Shown here piece by piece: positions 14,449-23,468 of a DNA stretch of 41,096 nucleotides (the stretch's first letter is position 1; each line of letters opens with the position of its first letter). The notes under the pieces were generated by a model that ran no database searches, was not told where the DNA came from, and saw only the letters and a list, made by a program, of their open reading frames with translations. Made by a program: the position numbers and the translations under genes. The stretch lies in the NCBI GenBank assembly GCA_017415185.1, contig JAFQHZ010000027.1, forward strand, positions 1-41,096, written 5' to 3'. Origin of the DNA: Candidatus Gastranaerophilales bacterium (GTDB taxonomy: Bacteria; Cyanobacteriota; Vampirovibrionia; Gastranaerophilales; Gastranaerophilaceae).

Positions 14449-15640
14449 AAATTTTATCAAAAATTTTACCAAGCATGTATATTGAACCACAGAAAATTTT
14501 TAAATTTGAATCGCAAGATATAATTTCTTTCAATTCTTCAAGAGAAGAAATTTTTTTTGCTTTATATTTTTTTGGCAATTCTTCATATTTTAGAGCATTT
14601 GGGTAGTTAAATTCATAAAAATAAAATTTGTCTTCTTTAATTAAAATATCCAGCATTTTTTCATACTCTTTGTTTTTTAAACAGCCAAAAATGAAAGTTT
14701 TTGGTGTGTTTTTAAAGTTTTCATCAAGAAAATCTCTTAAAACTTTTGCACCAGAAGGATTATGCGCAGCGTCAATTAATATGTTTTTGTTTTTAATATA
14801 TTCAAGCCTAAATTTCCAAGAAACATTTTTGAGCGCTTTTTTTATTGTTTCTTTTTTGATATCAAGATTTAATGAATTAATCGCTCCAAGCGCTAGAGCA
14901 AGGTTTTTTGCTTGGTGTACGCCTAATAAATTAAATTCAAATTTTTCTTTTTCAATTAGGGCATAATTTTTTTCTTCAAAAATTATTTTAATTTCAGGCA
15001 AATCAAGAATTTTTGAATTTTTTTCTTTCGCAATTTTTTGGATTATTTTGAATCCTTGGTTGTCTTTTGCAATAGCAATATTTGAATTTTCTTTTATTAT
15101 TCCTGCTTTTTGAAGTGCAATTTCTTCGATTGTTTTTCCCAATCTTTCGGTATGATCAAAATCGATTGTTGTAATAATTTGAGTAGAATTTTTAATTATA
15201 TTTGTAGCGTCAAAATTTCCACCCAAACCAACTTCTAATACAACATAATCAACTTTTTGAAGATTAAAATAATAAAAAGCAACGGCTGTAATTAGCTCAA
15301 ATTCTGATAATTCGATTTCGTTTTCTTTTGCAAGAGAATCAATTTCGTTTGTTAATTTATCAAAAACGTTTTCATCAATATTTTTATTGTTAATTTTGAT
15401 TCTTTCTGTGTATGAAAAAAGATGGGGGCTTGTGAAAAGTCCGGTTTTTAAACCTTGTTCAATAAGGATTTCATTAATAATTTTGCAAGTTGAGCCTTTG
15501 CCGTTTGTCCCTGCTACATGTATAATTTTGTAGTTATCTTGGGGATTTTTCAATAATTCCATAACTTTTGAAATTCTTTGCAGACCAAGGTTTATATGGA
15601 ATTTGTTGTGTGAGGTTAAAATTTCTGAAGCTTTTTTCAT
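14441..15640 (-). CDS. folC: Dihydrofolate synthase / folylpolyglutamate synthase
   Basis: A 399-residue Mur-ligase superfamily enzyme that adds glutamate to dihydropteroate and folates. The P-loop GTNGKGST is at 44-51, followed by the FolC-specific TSPHLFSYTERIKIN. Other markers are YVVLEVGLGGNFDATN, TTIDFDHTERLG (the FolC version of the metal site) and IDAAHNPSGA. The start codon directly abuts the murG stop with no spacer, so it belongs to the mur operon. Its place here is unusual; a Mur-ligase relative within a mur cluster may simply reflect operon packing. Confidence 0.95.
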   Translation of the reverse strand: MKKASEILTSHNKFHINLGLQRISKVMELLKNPQDNYKIIHVAGTNGKGSTCKIINEILIEQGLKTGLFTSPHLFSYTERIKINNKNIDENVFDKLTNEIDSLAKENEIELSEFELITAVAFYYFNLQKVDYVVLEVGLGGNFDATNIIKNSTQIITTIDFDHTERLGKTIEEIALQKAGIIKENSNIAIAKDNQGFKIIQKIAKEKNSKILDLPEIKIIFEEKNYALIEKEKFEFNLLGVHQAKNLALALGAINSLNLDIKKETIKKALKNVSWKFRLEYIKNKNILIDAAHNPSGAKVLRDFLDENFKNTPKTFIFGCLKNKEYEKMLDILIKEDKFYFYEFNYPNALKYEELPKKYKAKKISSLEELKEIISCDSNLKIFCGSIYMLGKIFDKILL

Positions 15641-16765
15641 TTATTTTTCCATTGCGGAATTAATTTGTTCCATTATTTTCTTTGCAGAATCTAATTTTGC
15701 AATTTTGTATGCATTATATGATAAGTTTGAAAGTTTTTCTTTGTCATTCATTAGGTTTTGAACAAGTTCAAATAAGCTTTCATCGTTGCAATTTTTGTCT
15801 TCTAGCATTAAAGAAATATTATTTTCAACAAGATTTATTGCGTTTTTCTTTTGATGATCTGCAGCAGCGTACGGGTAAGGAATTAAGATTGAAGGTAAAC
15901 CGCAAGCGCATATTTCAGAAAGGCTTAAAGAGCCTGCTCTTGAAATTACCAAGTCTGCTGATAATAAAGCTAGATACATTTTATCAAAATAAGGTTGCAA
16001 AATGAGATTGTCGGGCAATTCTTCAAAAAGCTCCAAGATTCGTTTTGTAACGTCATCAAAGTTTTTGTTTCCTGTTTGCCATAGTATTGTGACCCCTTTT
16101 TTGTTTGCATATTCTTTTAAAATTTTAAAAGAGGAGTTGTTGATTGTCCTTGCCCCTAAGGAGCCGCCCATAATTAAAATTGTAAAATCGTCTTTAATAC
16201 TTATTTCTTCTCTGGCTTGTTTTTTTGAGATTGTTTTGAATTCTTGTCTTATTGGATTGCCATTTACTTCAATATTTTTTGTTTTTATGAATTTTTTAGC
16301 GCCATCAAATGCTAAAGATACGCTTTTTGCGTGTTTGGCAAATGCCCTTGTGACTATTCCAGGATGAATATCACAATCATGAAGAACATAAGGGGTTTTG
16401 AATAATCTTGCGCAAATTAAAGCTGGAGCACAAACATATCCGCCTGTTGCGAAAACAACGCTTGGCTGATGCTTTATGAAATACCCCATTACTTTAAAAG
16501 TCGAGCCCAAAAGCCCCAATGCCCAAACAAAAAAATCCAAGCTAAGTTTTCGAGGCATTCCTTTTGCTCCATGGGTTAAAAATTGGTAATTATTTTTTTT
16601 GGCAATTTCATATTCTAGATTTTTTTTGTTTCCAAGATAGAAAATGTTTTTTAAATCGACGCCATTTTCAATAAGTTCATTTATAACTGAAACAGCAGGA
16701 TATATATGCCCTCCGGTTCCGCCTCCTGTAATAAAATAAGTTTTTTCTTTATTTTTATTGAACAT
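15641..16765 (-). CDS. murG: UDP-GlcNAc:lipid I GlcNAc transferase MurG
   Basis: A 374-residue GT28 enzyme that turns lipid I into lipid II on the inner face of the membrane. The donor-site glycine loop GGGTGGH is at 14-20. The C-terminal half has IMGGSLGARTIN, ILQPYFDKMYLALLSADLVISRAGSLSLSEICACGLPSILIPYP and the QKKNA region. Full length. It overlaps the end of ftsW by 11 nt and is followed directly by folC, so all are cotranscribed. Confidence 0.97.
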   Translation of the reverse strand: MFNKNKEKTYFITGGGTGGHIYPAVSVINELIENGVDLKNIFYLGNKKNLEYEIAKKNNYQFLTHGAKGMPRKLSLDFFVWALGLLGSTFKVMGYFIKHQPSVVFATGGYVCAPALICARLFKTPYVLHDCDIHPGIVTRAFAKHAKSVSLAFDGAKKFIKTKNIEVNGNPIRQEFKTISKKQAREEISIKDDFTILIMGGSLGARTINNSSFKILKEYANKKGVTILWQTGNKNFDDVTKRILELFEELPDNLILQPYFDKMYLALLSADLVISRAGSLSLSEICACGLPSILIPYPYAAADHQKKNAINLVENNISLMLEDKNCNDESLFELVQNLMNDKEKLSNLSYNAYKIAKLDSAKKIMEQINSAMEK

Positions 16766-17900
16766 AATGAACTATCCTTTGAACTTTTTTCTTGGAAATA
16801 TTGATTAAAACGCCAATCATGCATAATGTTACAAACAAGCTTGAACCGCCATAGCTAATTAAAGGCAATGGAATACCGGTTGCTGGAACAAATGAACTTG
16901 CAACAGACATGTTTGTGAAAGCTTGGAAGCAGATTGAAAAAGTTATTCCAACTGCTAATATTTTTCCAAACATATCTGGGCATTTTTTGGCGATTATAAA
17001 GCCTCTATGTAAAAATACTCCAAACAAACATATTAAAAAGAAACAACCCAAAAATCCAAACTCTTCCCCAATGATTGCGAAAATGAAATCTGTATGACCT
17101 TCGGGAAGCCAAGAAAGCTTTTGTTTAGAATTTCCAAACCCAACTCCAAAAAATCCGCCTGAAGAAAAAGCTACCATAGATTGAATGATATTGTATCCTG
17201 CTCCAAGAGCGTCTGAAAACGGATTCCACCAAACTTTGATACGCTGAAGTTGATATCCTCTGATTGTTGTTGCTACTGCAAAAATACCAAGAGCCATTGC
17301 TCCTGTGATGATTTTTGTTGAACCCCCTGCGATATAATACATTACCATCGATGTTGTTAATAAAAGAATTATCATCGAAAGGTTTGGTTGCATATAAATC
17401 AAAAGGAGCATAAAGGCAAAAATAATATAAAAAGGATATTTTTGTGGGTCAAAAATTTTGCAGTTTTTTGAAAATAATGTTGCAAAGTAGAGGACTAATG
17501 CTGGCTTTGCAAATTCGGAAGGCTGAAATTGCAAAGGTCCTATAACAAGCCATCTTTTTGCCTCATTTACGGTTACCCCAAGAGGAGAAAATTTTACCAA
17601 AGCAAGGCAAATTAAAACAAATAGCGCAACTACGCCCGCAAAAGGTTTTAATTTTCTATAATCAAATTTAGAAAAGAAAAATGCGCCCAATGTTCCACCG
17701 AAAAGCCAAACAAGCTGTTTAATTGTAAAGCTTAAAGGGTTTTCGCCATAACTTATTGCTTTTGGAGCTGAAGCAGAAAAGACTGCCATGATCCCAAAAA
17801 CGACAATAAAAATTGTAACCACAATTAATATATTGTCGGCAGGCGTTTGCGTGTATGTTGTGTTTGTGTGTGTATATTGTTTACTTTTTTGATAATACAT
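16755..17900 (-). CDS. ftsW: Lipid II polymerase / division protein FtsW
   Basis: A SEDS-family membrane protein, the septal glycosyltransferase that polymerises lipid II. About ten hydrophobic segments. The signature loop PEGHTDFIFAIIGEEFGFLG is followed by VPATGIPLPLISYGGSSL. The start at 17900 (MYYQKSKQYTHTNT, 381 aa) is favoured because a GAGGAGAGG tract lies upstream, although at a longish spacing. In-frame ATGs at 17930 and 17948 would extend it by 10 or 16 residues and are not excluded. The gene overlaps the end of murD by about 20 nt. SEDS proteins FtsW and RodA look alike; the mur-operon position and loop sequence favour FtsW. Confidence 0.93.
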   Translation of the reverse strand: MYYQKSKQYTHTNTTYTQTPADNILIVVTIFIVVFGIMAVFSASAPKAISYGENPLSFTIKQLVWLFGGTLGAFFFSKFDYRKLKPFAGVVALFVLICLALVKFSPLGVTVNEAKRWLVIGPLQFQPSEFAKPALVLYFATLFSKNCKIFDPQKYPFYIIFAFMLLLIYMQPNLSMIILLLTTSMVMYYIAGGSTKIITGAMALGIFAVATTIRGYQLQRIKVWWNPFSDALGAGYNIIQSMVAFSSGGFFGVGFGNSKQKLSWLPEGHTDFIFAIIGEEFGFLGCFFLICLFGVFLHRGFIIAKKCPDMFGKILAVGITFSICFQAFTNMSVASSFVPATGIPLPLISYGGSSLFVTLCMIGVLINISKKKVQRIVHYVQ

Positions 17901-19221
17901 AATTTCTAAAAGCCTCTCCTCTTTTTTCATAGCTTTCAAACATATCAAAGCTTGCGCAAGCTGGAGATAACAATACTACGTCTGGTTTGTCTAGGGAAGC
18001 AATGTCTATTGCTTCTTCTAAGGTTTTTGAATTAACTATGTTTATATAGCCATTTTGCGCCAATTCGTTTTTGAAGCGTTGGGTTGCTTCTCCTATTAAA
18101 ATTACTTTTGAAATTCTTTCTTTAACTGCAGTGATGAAATCTTTTAGTGTTGTTTTTTTGTCTCTTCCACCTGCAATAAGAACAACTTTTTTATTATCAA
18201 AAGAATTTATGGCAACAATGCTGGCTTCTGGATTTGTTGCCTTTGAATCATTGTAATAATCAGTGTCTTCAATCGTTCTAACAAATTCAAGACGATGTTC
18301 AATCGCTTTAAAAGATTTAAGAGATTCTTTGATTTTATCGTTGTCTAGTCCAACAATTTTGGCTGCTAATATTGCACACATTGCGTTTTGAATATTGTGC
18401 GGACCCACGATTTGAAGCTCGTTTATGTTGATTATTTTTTCGTCATAAAAAATTATTTCATCGTTTTCTAAATAAATACAATTTGGTATATTTTGTTTTT
18501 GAAGCGAAAAATAATAAACTTGAGCTTGTATTTCTTCGCCTAGTTTTTTTGTTTTTTCATCGTCATAATTTAAAATTGCAAAGCTATTTTCGCCCATATT
18601 TCTAAATGGTTTTGCTTTTGCTTCAAAATAATTTTCGATTGTTTTGTGCCATAAAATATGGTCTGGCGTTAAATTTGTGAAAATTCCAATGCGAGGAGTT
18701 AGCTCGGGCGAATAATTAAGTTGATATGAGCTTGCTTCAATAACATAATAATCAACGTTTTTGTCCTTGTATTCAATTGGGCTAATGCCAATATTTCCAC
18801 AATATGGCGCATTATATTTTTTGGATAAAATATGTGAAGTTAAGGCTGTTGTTGTTGTTTTGCCATTTGTTCCTGTAATTAAAATTATTTTTTCATTTTC
18901 GCATTTTGAAATGTATTCAAGATCTGAAAAATATGGTATATTTTTTTCTTCTAGCTTTGCTAAAACTGGCGCATCGGTTGGAATTGAAGGGCTTAATATA
19001 CAAAAATCAGCATTATTAATAAAATTTTCGCTATGTCCGTTGAATTCTAAATTAATGCCTTGAATTTTAAGCTCGTTTGCAAGTGAAATATTTTTTTCTT
19101 CTAATTCTTTAAATTCGCTGATATACACTTGGGCTTCCTTTTTGATAAAATATTTTGCAGCCGCAATTCCTGTTGTTGAAAAGCCAAGTATTAATATTTT
19201 TTTGTTTTTTAGGTTGTTCAT
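17881..19221 (-). CDS. murD: UDP-N-acetylmuramoylalanine--D-glutamate ligase MurD
   Basis: A 446-residue Mur ligase adding D-Glu to UDP-MurNAc-L-Ala. It has an N-terminal Rossmann-like domain (ILGFSTTGIAAAKY), a P-loop GTNGKTTTT at 117-125, the central-domain NLTPDHILWH, and the C-terminal-domain ATNPEASIVAINSF and IAGGRDKKT. All are MurD-specific. It starts 2 nt after the mraY stop and overlaps ftsW. Confidence 0.97.
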   Translation of the reverse strand: MNNLKNKKILILGFSTTGIAAAKYFIKKEAQVYISEFKELEEKNISLANELKIQGINLEFNGHSENFINNADFCILSPSIPTDAPVLAKLEEKNIPYFSDLEYISKCENEKIILITGTNGKTTTTALTSHILSKKYNAPYCGNIGISPIEYKDKNVDYYVIEASSYQLNYSPELTPRIGIFTNLTPDHILWHKTIENYFEAKAKPFRNMGENSFAILNYDDEKTKKLGEEIQAQVYYFSLQKQNIPNCIYLENDEIIFYDEKIININELQIVGPHNIQNAMCAILAAKIVGLDNDKIKESLKSFKAIEHRLEFVRTIEDTDYYNDSKATNPEASIVAINSFDNKKVVLIAGGRDKKTTLKDFITAVKERISKVILIGEATQRFKNELAQNGYINIVNSKTLEEAIDIASLDKPDVVLLSPACASFDMFESYEKRGEAFRNYVLSKK

Positions 19222-19223
19222 TT

Positions 19224-20192
19224 TTATGCCTTAAGATTGATGTAATAAATTATTGTTGTAATTGCGCAGCTGATAAGCGTTACAAGAGAAAAAACAAAAA
19301 CGATTTTGTTTTCAGACCAGTTTGATAATTCAAAATGATGATGAATTGGGCTCATTTTGAAAACTCTTTTGCCTGTGAGTTTAAAACTTGTAACTTGAAT
19401 CATTACAGATAGTGTTTCGCAAATGAATACAATTGCAATTGGAATTAGCCATAATTCAAATTTGCCCATTATGGCAATTGTTGCAAGCAAACCGCCAAGA
19501 GCTAGCGAGCCTGTGTCGCCCATAAAAATTTTAGCAGGTTTTTTGTTGAAATATAAAAAGCCAACGCAAGAAGCACTTGCTGCAATTGAAATGATTGCCA
19601 AATCGATATTGTTGTTAAGAAAACAAATTATAGCACTTGCCAAAAATGCAATTACGCAAGAGCTTGCCGCAAGTCCATCTAAACCGTCTGTTAAATTAAC
19701 AGCATTTGAAGCTCCAACCATCATAAAGACAACGAAAATTGGATAAAACCATCCTAAATCAAAGCTGAAATTTAAAAATGAAATTGCAGTTTGATTTGAA
19801 AAGATTATATAAAAAGCAGGCAACATCGCTACTGCAATTTGAAGCATTAATTTTGCTCTAGCAGAAAGACCAAGGTTTTGGTGTGCTTTGATTTTTTTGA
19901 TATCGTCTTCAAAACCTGTAAATGTGTAAAAAATTAAGGTCATAAGGACAATAATTGCGCCTGTTGTTGTTTTTTGTGCCATAAATAGCGCAATGATTGA
20001 AGCTATAATTATTGAAGCAATAATGAAAACACCACCAGTTGTTGGGGTTTTTTCTTTGTATGCGTGCATTTGAGCAACTTCTTCTCTTAAATATTGAGAA
20101 TATGCTTTCTTTTTCATGAAGTTTATATATGGGATTCCAAATAATAAACATAAAATCAGAGCGATTAGCCCTGCGACACTTATCATTATCAT
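19224..20192 (-). CDS. mraY: Phospho-MurNAc-pentapeptide transferase MraY
   Basis: A 322-residue polytopic enzyme that moves phospho-MurNAc-pentapeptide to undecaprenyl phosphate, making lipid I. Signature segments are KTPTTGGVF near the start, NLTDGLDGLA in the middle and the HHH motif in SPIHHHFEL near the end. About ten membrane helices. Overlaps the murF stop by 4 nt; two nearby start codons (20192 and 20186) are possible. Confidence 0.97.
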   Translation of the reverse strand: MIMISVAGLIALILCLLFGIPYINFMKKKAYSQYLREEVAQMHAYKEKTPTTGGVFIIASIIIASIIALFMAQKTTTGAIIVLMTLIFYTFTGFEDDIKKIKAHQNLGLSARAKLMLQIAVAMLPAFYIIFSNQTAISFLNFSFDLGWFYPIFVVFMMVGASNAVNLTDGLDGLAASSCVIAFLASAIICFLNNNIDLAIISIAASASCVGFLYFNKKPAKIFMGDTGSLALGGLLATIAIMGKFELWLIPIAIVFICETLSVMIQVTSFKLTGKRVFKMSPIHHHFELSNWSENKIVFVFSLVTLISCAITTIIYYINLKA

Positions 20193-21517
20193 AATTTTTC
20201 CACCATTTCAATAATTTGTTCAAATTTCATAGAACGAGATGCTTTTAATAAAATTGTTGTATCTTTTTTGATATTTTCAACAATATATTTTGCGCATTGT
20301 TCGTTGTTTTCAAATTCTATGCTTTCAAGCGTTGTATTTCTAGCAATGTGTCTTGCAAGAGTTCCAACAGTTAAAAGCGTAATATCACTATATTGTGATA
20401 AAAATTCGCCAACTTGTTTGTGATACATTATTTCGTCTTTTCCTAATTCGCCCATATCACCAAGCACAAGGGTTATAGGCTTAGGATAAATTGCCAAAAA
20501 TGTTTTCAAAACAGCATTCATTGACTCGGGATTTGCATTATAACTGTCATTCACAAAGGTCAAACCTTTGATTTGAGTTTTTTCCCAACGTTTTTCAATT
20601 GGTTTGTAACCTAAAAGTCCTTTTTTAATATTTTCAGGATTTATTCCTTTGCTTAAGCCTGCTTCAATAACTAAAATTGCATTAGAAACATTATATTCGC
20701 CAGGTTGTGTAATTTCATAAATTTCGCCTTTGTATTCAAAGCTTGTTGAATCAACGGAAATTTTAATATTTTTTGCATCTTCTAATTTTGTGAAGATTTT
20801 TTTGCCTTCATAATTCAAATTTTCTTTTAAACTATCGCCTTCAACGCCGATAAACAGACCTTCTTTTTTGAGGTTTGCTACTATTTCGCATTTTGCTATG
20901 GCGATATTTTTTAGGGTTCCCAATCTTTCAACGTGGGCTGAGCCAATATTTGAAATTATTCCTATGTCTGGATTTGCGTAGTTTGACAAAAGCTCGATTT
21001 CGCCAAGGTTTCTCATTCCCATTTCGATAATTACAACTTCGCAATTAATCGGCATATTGAAAAAAGTTTCGCATAGTCCGATTTCGTTGTTGTGATTTAA
21101 AAAGGTTTTATATGTTCTATATTGAGTTGAAAAAACTCGATATAGCATTTCTTTCGTTGTTGTTTTTCCGCAAGAGCCTGTAATTGCAACAACAATTGGA
21201 TTAATTTTTGTTCTAATATAGTTTGCAAGTTTCAAATATGCAACCAGCGCATTTTTAACATAAATTACAAAATCGGCTTCTTTATTGATTTTGAATTTGT
21301 CTTGCGTAAAATATCCGCGAGCGCCGCTTGCAATAGCTTTGTCTATGAAATTATGACCGTCGAAATTTTCTCCTCTTAAAGGAAGATAAACATCGCCTTG
21401 TTTTAGTTTTCTTGTGTCTGTTGAAATATCGAATAGTATTTCGTCGTTTGCTAAGTCGTTTTTATATAATATTTCGCATTCAATTGCGCCAATTATTTCT
21501 TTTAAATTGAATTGCAA
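20189..21517 (-). CDS. murF: UDP-MurNAc-tripeptide--D-Ala-D-Ala ligase MurF
   Basis: A Mur ligase that adds D-Ala-D-Ala to complete the muropeptide. The N-terminal domain includes STDTRKLKQGDVYLPLRGENFDGHNF; the P-loop GSCGKTTTK is at about 114-122; the central domain has IIEMGMRNLGEI and NIGSAHVERLG; and the C-terminal domain has NDSYNANPESM. There is no ATG start. I choose the TTG at 21517 (442 aa) because GGAG lies 6 nt upstream; a TTG at 21529 (446 aa) overlaps that site and is less likely. It is the first gene of the mur operon. Confidence 0.95.
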   Translation of the reverse strand: MQFNLKEIIGAIECEILYKNDLANDEILFDISTDTRKLKQGDVYLPLRGENFDGHNFIDKAIASGARGYFTQDKFKINKEADFVIYVKNALVAYLKLANYIRTKINPIVVAITGSCGKTTTKEMLYRVFSTQYRTYKTFLNHNNEIGLCETFFNMPINCEVVIIEMGMRNLGEIELLSNYANPDIGIISNIGSAHVERLGTLKNIAIAKCEIVANLKKEGLFIGVEGDSLKENLNYEGKKIFTKLEDAKNIKISVDSTSFEYKGEIYEITQPGEYNVSNAILVIEAGLSKGINPENIKKGLLGYKPIEKRWEKTQIKGLTFVNDSYNANPESMNAVLKTFLAIYPKPITLVLGDMGELGKDEIMYHKQVGEFLSQYSDITLLTVGTLARHIARNTTLESIEFENNEQCAKYIVENIKKDTTILLKASRSMKFEQIIEMVEKL

Positions 21518-21601
21518 AGTTCTCTCCAAATAAATCTCGTATTGAAATAATTTTATCTCAAAAAATGTTCACAATAAACTATATTTTAAGATTTATTTTA
21601 T

Positions 21602-21805
21602 TTATTCAAATGGATTTACTTCGCCTTTTTTGAGTTTATAAATTTCTCCGCATTTTGAACAAGCTAAAATTCTTTTTGTTGAATCAATGGGTACAAAAAA
21701 ATGGTCACATTTTTCTTTTTGAACAGGTTTAATTTCTTCTTGTTTTTTGAATTTGCCTGCTTTGAAATCTTCTTTTAATTTTAAAAATAGTTCTATAATA
21801 TACAT
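21602..21805 (-). CDS. Small zinc-ribbon-like protein
   Basis: A 67-residue protein. The N-terminal 25 residues form a Lys-rich amphipathic stretch (MYIIELFLKLKEDF...). The second half has C33-x-H35 and C49-x2-C52 (ACSKCGEIYKL), a likely zinc-binding ribbon, ending in NPFE. I do not recognise the family. It is divergent from the TIM-barrel gene with only 20 nt between the start codons; a TATAAA (21817-21812) ends 6 nt before its ATG, so the mRNA would be leaderless. Confidence 0.7.
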   Translation of the reverse strand: MYIIELFLKLKEDFKAGKFKKQEEIKPVQKEKCDHFFVPIDSTKRILACSKCGEIYKLKKGEVNPFE

Positions 21806-21811
21806 TTTTAA

Positions 21812-21819
21812 TTTATAAT
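21812..21819. promoter_or_regulatory. Overlapping back-to-back -10 boxes in a 20-nt divergent gap
   Basis: Plus strand TATAAT (21814-21819) ends 6 nt before the ATG at 21826. Minus strand TATAAA (21817-21812) ends 6 nt before the ATG at 21805. The two boxes share four base pairs. Confidence 0.5.
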
Positions 21820-21825
21820 TTAATT

Positions 21826-22638
21826 ATGAACAAAACTTTGCACAGATTCATATCCTCAACTGTATCATATCATAACTTTAAAGAAGCAGTTAGCATTGCT
21901 TCAAATTTGGGTTGCGGAATTGAAATTTCAAGATTTGGCAGATTGCTTGATATTGAAAATGATTTTGAAAAAAACAAAAAAGAATATAAAGCGATTTTGG
22001 CTGATTTTGATAATGAAGTGACTCTTCATGGCTTTTTTTCAAATTTAAATGTTGCAGCAAAAGACCCTTTGATTTCTGAAATTAGCAAAAAAAGATATTA
22101 TCAAAGTCTTGAACTTGCAGAACAATTCGATGCTTCGACTGTTGTTTTTCATACTTGTTACAATAATCTTTTGAAGCATCGTGAATATCAGCAAATGTTT
22201 TTCTTAAAAAATATCGAATTTTATAAAGAATTTATTAAAAATTTTGAAAATCTTGGAATAATGGCGACAATTGAAAATGTTCATGAGTCTAATTCTGAAT
22301 TTATCAGAAATCTTGTTGCGGCAATAAATTCTCCAAATTTAGGAGTAACCGTTGATATTGGACATTGCAATTTGCATTCTGATATTAAACCTTCTTCTTG
22401 GATAAAAGATTATGGAATTATGCTAAAACACATGCATTTTCATAATAACTATAAAGATGAAGATTCTCATTCAAGTTTATTAAAAGGCTCTTTAGATATC
22501 AAAGAAATTCTTTTAACTTTAAAAGAATTACAACTTTACCCACAAATTACTTTTGAAATCTTCAATAAGGAAGATTTGTTTGAATCTGTGGAATATTTTA
22601 ACAATTTATGCGAAGAGCTTGATATTAAATATTCTTAG
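21826..22638 (+). CDS. Sugar phosphate isomerase/epimerase-like TIM-barrel protein
   Basis: A 270-residue protein of the AP-endonuclease-2 / xylose-isomerase-like TIM-barrel superfamily. Markers are GCGIEISRFG near the start, VTLHGFFSNLN, VVFHTCYNN, IENVHE, VTVDIGHCNLHS, MLKHMHFHNN and ITFEIFN, which carry the usual His/Glu/Asp metal ligands at strand ends. The substrate cannot be assigned; relatives include hydroxypyruvate and inosose isomerases and endonuclease IV. The stop overlaps the convergent HDOD gene by 4 nt. Confidence 0.8.
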   Translation: MNKTLHRFISSTVSYHNFKEAVSIASNLGCGIEISRFGRLLDIENDFEKNKKEYKAILADFDNEVTLHGFFSNLNVAAKDPLISEISKKRYYQSLELAEQFDASTVVFHTCYNNLLKHREYQQMFFLKNIEFYKEFIKNFENLGIMATIENVHESNSEFIRNLVAAINSPNLGVTVDIGHCNLHSDIKPSSWIKDYGIMLKHMHFHNNYKDEDSHSSLLKGSLDIKEILLTLKELQLYPQITFEIFNKEDLFESVEYFNNLCEELDIKYS

Positions 22639-23462
22639 CCTGGGCTAGACATTTCTTTCAAGAATATTGTTGCTTTAGCAAGAATTGTTTCTCTAAGCGC
22701 AATAGGGTCATTGATTGTGAAATCCATTTTGTTCATAACCCTTGGTTCTAAAAGTGGATTTGGCATGTTTGTTTGAACCATTCTATCTGCGCAATAAACG
22801 ATTCCGCAAACTGTTGGAAGCGAGCTTTGTGCTGGGTCGTGGTGATATCTTATGCAATTTGTTAAAATAACAGGTAATTGCCATTTTTTAGATATCAATG
22901 CCCCTAAAACGCAGTGGTTAGTTCCAAATTGAGCATCTTCAACATCAACAAGATTAACGTTATCCTGAGCAGCTAAATAGCGAACTTTTGAATATTTTAG
23001 AGGATTTTTTGTATTTAAAAGCATTTTTCCAATATCGTGTAAAAATCCGATAACAAAAGCATCGTCAGGATTAATAACTTTATATTCTTTTGCTAAAATT
23101 TCAGCAGCAACCGCACATTTGATTGAATGTTCCCAAAGTTCACGGCTTCCTTGAGCTGTCATCATTTGTTTAAGCGCTAAACTCATGATGATATTTTTAG
23201 CTTTCATCATACCCAAAACGACTAATGCTTTTTGAATTGATGTGATTTGTTGTCTAAATCCATAAAAAGCAGAGTTTACCAAGCTTAATGTTTTTGTAGA
23301 AATAGCTTGGTCTACTTGCATAATTTTTGCTAATTCCGCAATTCCTGTTGCTGGGTTTTTAATGACGCTTAGCGCCTTAACCATTACGTTTGGCATTGGC
23401 GGAATGTCTTTAAATTCTGCAACAACTTGTTGTGGATCTAATCTATTCGGATTGTTCATCAT
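22635..23462 (-). CDS. HDOD domain protein
   Basis: A 275-residue protein consisting mainly of an HDOD domain (about residues 15-215), a degenerate HD fold common in bacterial signalling. Markers are FKDIPPMPNVMVKALSVI, LAKIMQVDQAISTKTLSLVNSAFYG and IGFLHDIGKMLL. No receiver, GGDEF or EAL domain is attached. It follows ftsX after 6 nt on the same strand, so it is likely the last gene of a transketolase-ftsE-ftsX unit. Confidence 0.9.
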   Translation of the reverse strand: MMNNPNRLDPQQVVAEFKDIPPMPNVMVKALSVIKNPATGIAELAKIMQVDQAISTKTLSLVNSAFYGFRQQITSIQKALVVLGMMKAKNIIMSLALKQMMTAQGSRELWEHSIKCAVAAEILAKEYKVINPDDAFVIGFLHDIGKMLLNTKNPLKYSKVRYLAAQDNVNLVDVEDAQFGTNHCVLGALISKKWQLPVILTNCIRYHHDPAQSSLPTVCGIVYCADRMVQTNMPNPLLEPRVMNKMDFTINDPIALRETILAKATIFLKEMSSPG

Positions 23463-23468
23463 AATTTG

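Noticed and set aside
22630-22650. Small stem TAGCC-TG-GGCTA at the convergent TIM-barrel/HDOD junction
   Set aside because: A five-base-pair stem with a 2-nt centre and no T-run is not a credible terminator.
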